Assembly: GCA_944389865.1 (NCBI GenBank)
Contig: CALXNX010000007.1
Coordinates: forward strand, 1-62,451
Source of the DNA: an uncultured Succinivibrionaceae bacterium
Lineage (GTDB): Bacteria > Pseudomonadota > Gammaproteobacteria > Enterobacterales > Succinivibrionaceae
DNA: 62,451 nt
Direction: 5' to 3'
The notes under the pieces are model-generated. The model did not search any database, was not told where the DNA came from, and worked only from the letters and a program-made list of their open reading frames with translations. Numbering within the stretch: position 1 is the first letter of the stretch; each line of letters opens with the position of its first letter. Positions 25,493-33,460 of this stretch are shown in pieces. A program made the translations under genes and the position numbers.

Positions 25493-26113
25493 ATGGGCAA
25501 ACCTTACATTACGCGCCAGGGCTACGATGCGCTGCACGCGGAACTGGATTTCTTATGGCTGACCAAGCGTCCTGAGGTGACGCAGAAAGTGTCTTGGGCG
25601 GCCAGCCTCGGCGATCGTTCCGAGAACGCGGACTATCAGTACAATAAGCGCCTGCTGGCTCAGATCGACCGGCGCATCCGCTATCTGCGCAAATGCATGA
25701 ACAATCTGCAGGTAATTGAGCACAGCAGCCAGCAGGATGGCCGGGTGTTCTTCGGTGCGTACGTGGAAATTGAGGCCGATGACGATGAGAGCCTGCTGCA
25801 GGTGCGCATCGTGGGCGGCGATGAGATATTCGGGCGCTCCAACTATATCTCGGTAGATTCCCCGATGGCGCGCGCTTTGCTGGGCAAATCGGAGGGCGAT
25901 GAAGCCACGGTTATCACCCCGAAGGGACCGCGCTTGTGGTACGTCAATAAGATCTCGTACGTCAAGCCTGACTGGTTTACTGAGCAGAAGCTGGTCACGC
26001 ATGAAATTGAGCCTGACGATGAGGACATCGCTGCGGATGTCGAAGCAGCCGCTGATCTGGATCCCAAAGAGATCGAGCAGGAATACTTAAAGAGTATGAT
26101 GGGTCAGCGTTAG
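25493..26113 (+). CDS. greB: Transcription elongation factor GreB, with acidic C-terminal extension
   Basis: Stimulates RNA cleavage by backtracked RNA polymerase. 206 residues from the ATG at 25493. The coiled-coil tip DRSENADYQYNKR carries the catalytic acidic pair, and FFGAYVEIE, DEIFGRSNYIS and DSPMARALLGK are FKBP-like domain signatures. E. coli GreB ends near VKP (158 residues). Here about 47 further residues rich in Asp and Glu follow. pckA and greB are close in E. coli too, separated there by ompR-envZ. The stop overlaps that of the convergent gene. Confidence 0.93.
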   Translation: MGKPYITRQGYDALHAELDFLWLTKRPEVTQKVSWAASLGDRSENADYQYNKRLLAQIDRRIRYLRKCMNNLQVIEHSSQQDGRVFFGAYVEIEADDDESLLQVRIVGGDEIFGRSNYISVDSPMARALLGKSEGDEATVITPKGPRLWYVNKISYVKPDWFTEQKLVTHEIEPDDEDIAADVEAAADLDPKEIEQEYLKSMMGQR

Positions 26114-26709
26114 ACGGCAATATCTAAATTGCGTCCGCGCACGTCCAAGGCAAAGGATCCGTTATAGCGTGAGGCGATCACGATGCTCTTAGCCTGCGCC
26201 GGGGATTTAGCGTACTGCGGGCGTACCCGTTCAGTACGCTCGGTGCGCTCCGTGCCGGATGCGGCGGGGGAGGAGGCGGCTGCGCTGTAGGCGGCCGCGG
26301 AGGATGGAGCGCCGGCAGCAGCCGCTGCATAAGCGGTACTTGAGCGTACCTGAGCGGCTGCATTGGACTGCGCGGCGGCCAGACGGGCGGTTTGTTCCCC
26401 TTTGTCAGCGCTTTCCGGCGCTTGATCCGCACTGCGGCCCTGGCTGCGGTTTTGCCGACGCTCCTGGCCTATCTGCGCGATTTCCCGGCGGCTGGACTCC
26501 ACCATGCCCTGCGCCTGAGCTGCCATGGTGGAGCCGGTAGAAGCCGCCCCGCCGCGCTCGTCGGCCGCCTTGCTCTGGGCGGCTGACTGCTGCGCAGCCT
26601 TGGGCTCCGGGATCTGTTCGCGCAGCTTATTGTCGCGCTTGGCCTCCTCAACCCCTAATTGGAATGACGGGGGCGCAATGCTGACTGCATAGTTGGATGC
26701 AAGTTCCAT
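26110..26709 (-). CDS. Ala/Ser/Gln-rich protein of unknown function
   Basis: 199 residues. A possibly conserved N-terminus (MELASNYAVSIAPPSF, then REQIPEPKAAQQSAAQSKA) is followed by a low-complexity middle rich in Ala, Ser, Gln and Arg and a short hydrophobic-charged C-terminus (IVIASRYNGSFALDVRG). No signal peptide or membrane helix is evident. An N-terminus of this kind with a 'LRExIPxP' stretch occurs in small gammaproteobacterial proteins I cannot name with confidence. Its TAA and the greB TAG overlap on opposite strands (26110-26113). GAGGAG lies before the ATG, so it is probably translated. Confidence 0.6.
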   Translation of the reverse strand: MELASNYAVSIAPPSFQLGVEEAKRDNKLREQIPEPKAAQQSAAQSKAADERGGAASTGSTMAAQAQGMVESSRREIAQIGQERRQNRSQGRSADQAPESADKGEQTARLAAAQSNAAAQVRSSTAYAAAAAGAPSSAAAYSAAASSPAASGTERTERTERVRPQYAKSPAQAKSIVIASRYNGSFALDVRGRNLDIAV

Positions 26710-26835
26710 GCGCTCCTCCTCAAACCATAGTTACATTACGAGCTTATCTGTTTAACGGCCGCAGAGCCGGTCTTCTGCAGGGCATTTTAGCGCCTAATCA
26801 AAGTTTTGTGATTATGATCACGAAAATGGCAGTTT

Positions 26836-27633
26836 TCAGCGCAGGAAGGAGTGGACGCGATCAAAGAATTCCCGCACCACCTGCTCAAACAGGGCGGCTT
26901 CGGTGAGGTAGGGGTTATGCGCCGAGCGGGCAAAGATATAGCTGGAGCGCAGATCGGTATCCTTTAAGGCGTAGATCAGGGATGCAGGGACTAAGCGGTC
27001 CTGCCCTCCAAACAGCTGCAGGCACGGCACTTTTAAATACTGCAGCTCCTCGCGCACATCGACGAAGCTTGCCAGGGTGATCCCATTCATCAGCACCTGA
27101 TAGCTGGGAAGCTGATAGTTCTTAAAGGCGGCATCCATAAACTCTGCGCCCACGGCGTGATTGTCGATGGTCTGCAGCTTAATAAAGAGATGCAGCAGGC
27201 GGCGGCAGCGTGATGGCGTCAGCATGGTGCGGCATTTAATCAGCAGATCTGAGCTCAGTCCCGGCCAATTGGGATCGCAGGGAAAGCGGGCATTGGAGCA
27301 GATAGTGACTAAGGAGGAGACTTGGGGCGCCGGGATCAGGCTTAAAGCTTTGATGGCATAAAGCGAGCCCATCGAGACTGTCATCACATCGGAGCCTGCA
27401 GGTACAGTCGCCGCTAAAGCCTGCGAGCAGGCATCAAAATCCGCACTGATGGCCTCTAAATGCCGGCTTTTGCCGTAGCCTGGCAGATCGATTAAATAGA
27501 CATCACGCTCCGGGAACATTGAGGCAATAGGCAGGAGGAAGCTTGAATCCAAGCCCCAGCCGTGGATCAGGCACAGCGGCTGACCCGCAGGATCGCCGCA
27601 GCGCGTAAAGCCTAAAGTGTAAGGTTCCTGCAC
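26836..27633 (-). CDS. bioH: Pimeloyl-ACP methyl ester carboxylesterase-like alpha/beta hydrolase
   Basis: 265 residues with a GTG start behind GAGAGGAC. The alpha/beta-hydrolase features are: oxyanion HGWGLDSS; nucleophile Ser in TVSMGS (first Gly of GxSxG replaced by Thr); Asp in GGQDRLVP; His in SAHNPYLTE. The cap region (DPNWPGLSSDLLIKC, LHLFIKLQTI) follows the BioH pattern (WPGI..., FLALQTMG). BioH frees pimeloyl-ACP in biotin synthesis. No other bio gene is in the window. In E. coli bioH lies near nfuA and greB, which supports orthology. Confidence 0.78.
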   Translation of the reverse strand: MQEPYTLGFTRCGDPAGQPLCLIHGWGLDSSFLLPIASMFPERDVYLIDLPGYGKSRHLEAISADFDACSQALAATVPAGSDVMTVSMGSLYAIKALSLIPAPQVSSLVTICSNARFPCDPNWPGLSSDLLIKCRTMLTPSRCRRLLHLFIKLQTIDNHAVGAEFMDAAFKNYQLPSYQVLMNGITLASFVDVREELQYLKVPCLQLFGGQDRLVPASLIYALKDTDLRSSYIFARSAHNPYLTEAALFEQVVREFFDRVHSFLR

Positions 27634-28069
27634 TCAATAAGTCCTCTCTATGAAGTTGATTATAACTAAAACAGTTGAGCGAGGGCGTGCAGGAAGCGTG
27701 GGTTTGTCAGTATAAATTTGTTATTTGAGCTTTTTTATGGCGGAGGTCGCTGCTCTGCAGCGGATTAGGCGCGCTCTTAATGAGTGGATCGCAGGTGCGG
27801 ATTCCTTAAGCAGGGGCTGGCTGCAGGACTCATTGCAGCGGCAGGGGAGGAACTTAAGCTCAATACGCAGACGGTGCGCAGCATCGCATATTGCTCTGCC
27901 GCAGGGCGGTTTTCTGCTGCTTCCATTAAATAAATTTGGTCAGAATCGGCAGATTGCTCCGCAGTGGGGTGGTTTTCTGCTGCTGTAAGCAAATTTATTT
28001 GGTCAGAGCATTGTCGTTTTAGCGCTCGCGGTTTAATATCAATTAAGTTGAAATTTTTAAGGGAAAAAT
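27634..28069. other. Gene-poor interval at the edge of a decayed island
   Basis: 436 bp between bioH and the XRE regulator. A minus-strand TATAAT (27659-27664) probably serves bioH. The rest is AT-richer than the flanks. Frames here (for example 27725-27988 plus strand) read through a repeat and lack conserved features. The main content is the imperfect tandem repeat annotated at 27890-28013. Confidence 0.55.
27890..28013. repeat. Two-copy imperfect tandem repeat, about 60 bp each
   Basis: Copy 1 (27890-27949) and copy 2 (27953-28013) share ATTGCTC, a CGCAG block, GGTTTTCTGCTGC, then an AAATTTATTTGGTCAGA-like AT block. Small indels and substitutions separate them. Both lie directly upstream of the XRE gene promoter region. 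They could be an operator array, a remnant of an element end, or a slipped duplication. Confidence 0.6.
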
Positions 28070-28336
28070 ATGACGGAAGAACTGCAGGCGGAAGACATAC
28101 TGCGTATTGCCGGATTCATGGGGTGCAGTCAGGCTGAGTTTGCTGCTAAGCTGGGGATTTCCGCAGCCTATCTGTCCCGTATTATGAACGGCAAAGATCC
28201 GCTGACTGCTTCTATCGTTAAAAAGACCATGCAGCTGGCGGAGCAGTTCATCAAAGATCATCCTGAGGATAAGATCACGCAGATCATCTGCGCACTGAGC
28301 TATAAGCACATGCCGAAAGAAAAACCTTGTCCATGA
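28070..28336 (+). CDS. XRE-family helix-turn-helix regulator
   Basis: 88 residues. A Cro/cI-type helix-turn-helix at about 18-50 (SQAEFAAKLGISAAYLSRIMNG) is followed by a helical tail. AAGGGA precedes the ATG. Because a truncated DNA methyltransferase follows, it may be the control protein of a former restriction-modification locus or a lone phage-type repressor. Its TGA overlaps the ATG of a 27-codon frame (28333-28416). Confidence 0.75.
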   Translation: MTEELQAEDILRIAGFMGCSQAEFAAKLGISAAYLSRIMNGKDPLTASIVKKTMQLAEQFIKDHPEDKITQIICALSYKHMPKEKPCP

Positions 28337-28416
28337 CATGGCTTAGCAGACTGTGGGCTGGTAATACCGAGGAAGATCTCAAGGTTTTAGGACAGCGCCG
28401 TCAGCTGTGTGTATGA
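28333..28416 (+). pseudogene. Short coupled reading frame, probable gene remnant
   Basis: 27 codons (MTWLSRLWAGNTEEDLKVLGQ...) whose ATG overlaps the XRE stop as ATGA. It has amphipathic, protein-like composition but no recognisable family. It may be the start of a gene deleted between here and the methyltransferase fragment. Confidence 0.25.
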
Positions 28417-28509
28417 ATTAGAACATAAGACGGAAATAAAATCCGCATAATGCAGCTTAAATGTAAAGACTGAGTAATATAAACAGCGAACTGAAGTACA
28501 GGAAGGAAA

Positions 28510-28893
28510 ATGAGTAATTTATCCCAGTTAAAAAGAGAAATCCTGGATGATTTTCTTGACCGGATTATGACGAGAATTGGAGACAGCGAAGAAGACAGGA
28601 TTCTTCTTGCTGAAGTGAAAAAAGAGATTGACAGTAGGCGTTATGGTCTTATCTGGGAGGAACACTCAGAGCGGGTTGATGAACAGCTGGAGATGAATGT
28701 TCCTGTTTTTCGCGAGGATAAAGAACGCAGAATAACTGCTGATGATCAAGCGCCTTATAACTTCCTGCTTGAGGGAGACAATCTGCACAGTCTGTATCTT
28801 CTGGAAAAGACACACCGCGGCAAAATTGATGTGATTTATATAGATCCGCTATATAACACCGGTAACAGGGATTTTAATGAGTTTTGGAGCTAA
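28510..28893 (+). pseudogene. Truncated adenine-specific DNA methyltransferase (Mod type)
   Basis: 127 residues, the N-terminal part of a type III Mod-like adenine methyltransferase (normally 500-700 residues). NFLLEGDNLHSLYLLEKTHRGKIDVIYIDPLYNTGN (shown here in part: EGDNLHSLYLLEKTH and IDPLYNTGN) is the region up to catalytic motif IV. DPPY has become DPLY, and the frame stops 8 residues after the motif. AGGAAGG precedes the ATG, so it can still be translated. No target-recognition domain or restriction subunit remains. The segment is AT-richer than its neighbours, as expected for acquired DNA. Confidence 0.8.
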
Positions 28894-28895
28894 TC

Positions 28896-29375
28896 ATGGG
28901 ATCAGCTGAAGTAAAGGCATTTTTAGCCGGTAAAGGCTACGGTGATCGTTTTGTGGAGCTGGAGGCATCCACCGCCACAGTAGCGGAGGCGGCGGCCGCG
29001 CTTAACTGCGCGCCCGCGCAGATTGCCAAGACCTTAAGCTTTATAGTAGAAGGCGCGCCGGTGCTGATTGTGGCGGCGGGAGATGCCAAGGTGGACAACC
29101 GCAGGTTTAAGGACTTTTTCCACACCAAGGCCGTGATGTGTCCGCGCGAGCAGCTGCCTGAGCTGGTGGGCTTTGAGGCAGGCGGCGTCTGCCCCTTCGG
29201 CGTTAATGATACCGTGAAGGTCTATTTAGACGAGTCTTTAAAGCGCTTTGAAACCGTTTATCCGGCTGCCGGCAGCGGCCACGCCGCCGCTAAGTTCAGC
29301 TTAGATGAGCTTTACAGCTTAAGCGGGGCACTGGCCTTTATTGACGTCTGCAAGCTGCCGCAGCCGCAGGCTTAA
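28896..29375 (+). CDS. YbaK/ProX-type aminoacyl-tRNA deacylase
   Basis: 159 residues from the ATG at 28896, preceded by GGAG (28886-28889), which lies inside the last codons of the truncated methyltransferase. The YbaK domain spans the protein: STATVAEAAAALNCAPAQIAKTLSF (in part) with the conserved Lys, GDAKVDNRRFK, and GGVCPFGV. This family hydrolyses mischarged tRNA, such as Cys-tRNA(Pro) or Ala-tRNA(Pro). The subgroup and substrate cannot be fixed here. It is convergent with nrdB, 3 bp apart. Confidence 0.85.
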   Translation: MGSAEVKAFLAGKGYGDRFVELEASTATVAEAAAALNCAPAQIAKTLSFIVEGAPVLIVAAGDAKVDNRRFKDFFHTKAVMCPREQLPELVGFEAGGVCPFGVNDTVKVYLDESLKRFETVYPAAGSGHAAAKFSLDELYSLSGALAFIDVCKLPQPQA

Positions 29376-29378
29376 GCT

Positions 29379-30419
29379 TTACAAATCGTCGATGAGCGCA
29401 GTGCTCTTGGCGTAGGCGGTACTGCGGGCCTCAAAGAAGTCAGTTTTGACTAAATTGGCGTCCGCGTACTGCGCCACCCAGGCCATCGACGGCGGCTCGT
29501 GGGTATGTGCCGGATCGTAGGGGGCATAGCCTAAGCTCTGCCAGCGCAGATTGCCCAGATACTGAATGTAATCAGAGAGCATGCGGCTGTTCAGTCCGCT
29601 GACCTTATCGCCGATGACGTACTGCCCCCAGGCGATCTCCTGACGCACGCCTTCCTGCAGCATGGCTAAAAGTTCGGCCTCCAGCTCAGGGGTAAAGAGC
29701 TGGGGCTCTTCGGCCTTGAGCTCCGTGATGAGACTGCGGAACAGCCACAGATGGGTATTTTCATCGCGGTTGATATAGCGGATCTCCTGCGCTGATCCCG
29801 GCATCCGTCCCTGACGGCTTAAGTTGTAGAAAAACGAGAAGCCCGAGTAAAAGTAGATCCCTTCAAGGATGTAATTGGCCATCAGCACCTTTACGAAGGT
29901 CACGTCATCCTGCTTTTCCTGAAATTCATTGTAGAGATTGCCGATGAAGGTATTGCGGGCCAGCAGATGGGCATCGTCCTTCCACTGATAGAGGATCTCC
30001 ATGCGCTCGGCCGGGCTTACAATGCTGTCGAGCATATAGCTGTAGCTCTGCGAGTGCACGCTCTCCTGAAAAGTCTGAATATTAAGGCACAGGCACAGCT
30101 CGCTTAAGGTGACGTATTCAGTAAGGCGCGGGAGATTGGCCGTCTGCAGGGAATCAAGGAAAATCAGGAAGCTTAAGATCTTGTTATACGCCGACTTTTC
30201 GGCCGGATCCAAGTGCTGATAGTCCTTGAGATCCTGGGCTAAATTGATCTCTTCGGGGATCCAGAAATTATTCATGGCCTGGCGATACCACTGCGAGGTC
30301 CAAGGATACTTTAAGTGGTTGAAGTCATTTAAATTGGTGGGGTTGCCGCCTAAGATCTTCCCCCGGCGGATATCGGTCTCGCCCTGGGGATTGAACAGCG
30401 CTTTTTTGTGCAGAAGCAT
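29379..30419 (-). CDS. nrdB: Ribonucleotide reductase beta subunit
   Basis: Holds the metal-tyrosyl radical of class I ribonucleotide reductase. 346 residues from the ATG at 30419, which is 6 nt after GAGG; the ATG at 30425 directly abuts GAGG. Carboxylate and His ligands are recognisable: Asp in FLDSLQTANL, E and H in QESVHSQSYSYM with the radical Tyr in SQSY, Glu in LEGIYFYSGF, and E and H in RDENTHLWLF. It follows nrdA by about 95 bp on the same strand. Confidence 0.93.
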   Translation of the reverse strand: MLLHKKALFNPQGETDIRRGKILGGNPTNLNDFNHLKYPWTSQWYRQAMNNFWIPEEINLAQDLKDYQHLDPAEKSAYNKILSFLIFLDSLQTANLPRLTEYVTLSELCLCLNIQTFQESVHSQSYSYMLDSIVSPAERMEILYQWKDDAHLLARNTFIGNLYNEFQEKQDDVTFVKVLMANYILEGIYFYSGFSFFYNLSRQGRMPGSAQEIRYINRDENTHLWLFRSLITELKAEEPQLFTPELEAELLAMLQEGVRQEIAWGQYVIGDKVSGLNSRMLSDYIQYLGNLRWQSLGYAPYDPAHTHEPPSMAWVAQYADANLVKTDFFEARSTAYAKSTALIDDL

Positions 30420-30513
30420 AGTCATCCTCGCAGGCCCATAGGCCTGCGCCCATTAAAAAGAGTTGGAAAATAAAGGTTTAAAGCATAAGGTGCAGGCGCT
30501 CATTGTACGCTCA

Positions 30514-33042
30514 TTATGATGAGCAGGAGACGCATTCCTTGACCGTCAGGGACTGCGAGCGTACGTAGTAAATGGTTTTTACGCCGCTCTTCCACGCCAG
30601 CAGATACAGATTCAGCACCTGCCGCATGGTGTAGTCGGTGGTGATGTACAGATTCATGCTTTGGGCCTGATCGATATGGCGCTGGCGGATGCCGCAGGCG
30701 CGCACCGACCAGGTCTGATCGATATCGTGGGCGCTCTTGTACAGCCAGAAGGTCTGCGGATTGAGATCCGGCGCGCAGCGCGGCAGCATCGCCCCTTTCT
30801 TTTCTTCGTAGAAGAATTTGTGCATCACCGGATCGATGCCGGCGGTGGTGCCGGCAAGGATGCTGGTGCTGCTGGTAGGGGCAACGGCCAGCAGATAGGC
30901 ATTGCGCATGCCGTTTTGCTTTACCTTAGCGGCCAGGGCCTGCCAGCGCTCGGACACATAGCCGCGCTCGGTAAAGTACTCGCCGCTCTCCCATTTGCTG
31001 CCTGCAAAGGTCGCGCAGCGGCCTTTTTCGGCTGCCAGATCGGCCGAGGCATTGATGGCCGCGTAATTTATCTCCTCGAACAGCCGGTCAGCCAGCTGCA
31101 GATGCTCCTCGCTCTCCCAGGCAATGCCGCGCTTGGCCAGCAGATGATGATAGCCGCTGACCCCAAGGCCGATGCTGCGGTATTTGTGATTGGTGAGCTT
31201 AGCATAAGGCAGCGGATAGAAGTTTAAGGAAATGACATTGTCCAAAGCGCGCACCGCGGTGCTTACCACCTCGTGCAGATGCGCAGCCGGAGCATCGGCT
31301 AAGCGGCCTAAGACCAGGCTTGCCAGATTGCACACTACAAAGTCGCCGGGCTTGGTCACCTTAACAATCTCGTACTCGCCGCAGCTCTCATCCTTGACTT
31401 TAAGCTCGGTGCTGACGGAGGAGATGGGCGACATATTCTGGGCTATTTCAGTACACAGATTGGAGGAGTAAATATTGCCCAAATGCGCATTGGGGTTGGC
31501 GCGATTGACCGTATCTCTATTGAAGATAAATGGCGTGCCGGTCTCCACCGCCGACTTTAAGATCAGGCGGATGAGATCTTTAATTAAGATCGGACGCTTG
31601 GTGATGCGCGGATCGTTCAGACACAGCTGATAGCGGCGGGTCCACTCCTTGCCGAAGTAATCCTCTAAGTTAAAGCCTAAGAAGCGGCGGACTTCATGCG
31701 GGCAGATGAGCTGCCAGGTGCCGTCGATGTTGCGCTCAGCCTCTTCGTAGAAGTAATCGGGCACGCAGACGGCAGGGAAGATGTCGTGGGCCTTCATGCG
31801 CTCATCGCCGTTGTTGGTGCGCAGCTGCAGAAACTCGGGCAGATCGCGATGCCACAGATCTAAATACACTGCGCAGGCCCCCTGACGCACGCCTAATTGA
31901 TCTACTGCTACTGCAGTGTCGTTGATCAGGCGGATCCAGCGAATGACGCCGCCGGCTGCGCCCTTAAAGCCGCGGATATCTGAGCCCATGGCGCGCACCT
32001 TGCCCAGATACAGACCCATGCCGCCCCCGAACTTGCTTACCTGCGCAAAGTTATCGAGGCTGCGGTAAATGCCGGTCAAGCTGTCCGGCACGGTGTCCAC
32101 AAAGCAGCTGGAGAGCTGATAGAAGGGCTTGCGGGCATTGGCCAGCGTCGGGGTCGCCATGGTGACCTCAAGGCGCGAAAGCATGTCGTAAAAGCGCTTG
32201 ACCCAGGTTAAACGGACCTGCGGATCTTCCTTTAAGGCCAGATGCAGCGCGATTCCCAGGAAAAATTCCTGCACGCGCTCTAAGATCTCGCCGTGATGGG
32301 AGGCGATTAAATAGCGCTTGGCCAGCAGAGTAATGCCGGCGTAGCTGAAGAGATCATCGCGGCTGACGTCCATAAAAGCCGCAGCCTGACGGATTTCATC
32401 TGCGGTGTAGTTTTCCAGGATATAGCGGCCGTAGAGCCCCTCTGCAGTTAAATACTGCAGCTTGGCATAAAAATCCTTAAGGCCGAGGCGTTCTTCAGCG
32501 GCGGCAATGCGGCGCTTTAAGGCGTGGTGATAAAGCTGCCCCGCGATCTGCGCAAACTTGGGGGCCTGCGGGGTGGTAAGTTCCACCGCGGCCTTCACCA
32601 GGGTATTGAATTTTTCCTCAGGGCTTGAGGATTCGCGCACCGTGGTGAAGAATTTGCCGTACAGGGCGGTAAGACTGTACTGCTCTTCTTTAAAGCGTCT
32701 TTCAATATTGAGCAGGGTGTCGGCTAAGGCGGCATCGGAGACGGCAGCACAGAGCGCCTGGCGCATCTGACGGACCTGATTGCGTTTCTCACGATAGAGG
32801 ATGTAGCTCTTGGCAGCCTTGAAGTACTTAGCTTCCATCAGGGTATCTTCGACGATATCCTGCACCTGCTCGACGCTGACCTCCTCAAGGCCTTCAAGCT
32901 TTGCGGCGGCCGCAGCGGCTAAAGTCTGCAGCAGGGGCTGGTCGATGGGCTTATCAACGCTTAAGAAGGATTTGTACATCGCCGCAGCGATTTTGTCTAA
33001 GTCAAAGTCCTCGCGCGCGCCGGAGCGCTTGATGATCTGCAT
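30514..33042 (-). CDS. nrdA: Ribonucleotide reductase alpha subunit
   Basis: Catalytic subunit reducing ribonucleoside diphosphates to deoxy forms. 842 residues. The N-terminal ATP-cone (IIKRSGAREDFDLDKIAAAM) indicates allosteric activity control. Active-site segments are NLCTEI, the finger-loop region and SLNFYPLPYAKLTNHKYRSIGLGVSGYHH (in part: HKYRSIGLGVSGYH), and the C-terminus ends with the reducing pair CVSC. A perfect TATAAT lies 84 bp upstream on the minus strand. No convincing NrdR box was found. Confidence 0.95.
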   Translation of the reverse strand: MQIIKRSGAREDFDLDKIAAAMYKSFLSVDKPIDQPLLQTLAAAAAAKLEGLEEVSVEQVQDIVEDTLMEAKYFKAAKSYILYREKRNQVRQMRQALCAAVSDAALADTLLNIERRFKEEQYSLTALYGKFFTTVRESSSPEEKFNTLVKAAVELTTPQAPKFAQIAGQLYHHALKRRIAAAEERLGLKDFYAKLQYLTAEGLYGRYILENYTADEIRQAAAFMDVSRDDLFSYAGITLLAKRYLIASHHGEILERVQEFFLGIALHLALKEDPQVRLTWVKRFYDMLSRLEVTMATPTLANARKPFYQLSSCFVDTVPDSLTGIYRSLDNFAQVSKFGGGMGLYLGKVRAMGSDIRGFKGAAGGVIRWIRLINDTAVAVDQLGVRQGACAVYLDLWHRDLPEFLQLRTNNGDERMKAHDIFPAVCVPDYFYEEAERNIDGTWQLICPHEVRRFLGFNLEDYFGKEWTRRYQLCLNDPRITKRPILIKDLIRLILKSAVETGTPFIFNRDTVNRANPNAHLGNIYSSNLCTEIAQNMSPISSVSTELKVKDESCGEYEIVKVTKPGDFVVCNLASLVLGRLADAPAAHLHEVVSTAVRALDNVISLNFYPLPYAKLTNHKYRSIGLGVSGYHHLLAKRGIAWESEEHLQLADRLFEEINYAAINASADLAAEKGRCATFAGSKWESGEYFTERGYVSERWQALAAKVKQNGMRNAYLLAVAPTSSTSILAGTTAGIDPVMHKFFYEEKKGAMLPRCAPDLNPQTFWLYKSAHDIDQTWSVRACGIRQRHIDQAQSMNLYITTDYTMRQVLNLYLLAWKSGVKTIYYVRSQSLTVKECVSCSS

Positions 33043-33460
33043 GGATACGCTGTTCCTAGTTGGATGTTGAAAGAATGTGAGACTGCCGGGACGGGCAGCA
33101 TGCAGGGTACAAATTTGCAGCGCATATTATAAGGGCAGCGCGCCGCGTTTGAAGATCTGATGCGCAAATTTTGCGGCAGGGCTGGCAGCTTCAGCAGTTC
33201 GGCTGAAAAGATGGCCGAGAAGAGAACTCTGCGGGGAGCAGACAGATCTGCACTGAAACAAAGCATGAGCGCTTTGCTTAGTCTGCGTAATGCTTGAAAA
33301 GGACTGAAAGGTATTTCACCTTCGTTAGCTCTTGTGCACAGAGGCATGACTTTCTGTTAAGTCAGACCTGCAGGGCGGCCGGTTAGAGAGGGAATTCTGC
33401 AGGGAGAAAAGCTTGGAAAGGACACAGCCCCGGCCGCAGCCGGGGACTTGACTGCATAAA
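33043..33460. other. 418-bp intergenic region between nrdA and ribB
   Basis: On the minus strand TATAAT (33126-33131) with TTCAAA (33148-33153) at 16-bp spacing is a likely nrdA promoter. Near the ribB end lies a GC hairpin (33428-33445). In between are small dyads such as TGACTT/AAGTCA (33347-33364). Reading frames here lack family features. A small RNA cannot be excluded. Confidence 0.5.
33428..33445 (-). terminator. GC-rich hairpin after ribB
   Basis: CCCCGGC (33428-33434) and GCCGGGG (33439-33445), loop of 4 nt, 16 bp past the ribB stop. The following bases on the minus strand (CTGTGTCCTTTCC) form only a weak T-tract. Confidence 0.5.

Noticed and set aside
27725-27988. 87-residue plus-strand frame and an overlapping minus-strand frame
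   Set aside because: Both read through the imperfect tandem repeat, so their repeated peptides follow from the DNA repeat. No ribosome site or family feature supports either.
32997-33347. 116-residue minus-strand frame upstream of nrdA
   Set aside because: Overlaps the nrdA start and its promoter, and has a non-protein-like composition.
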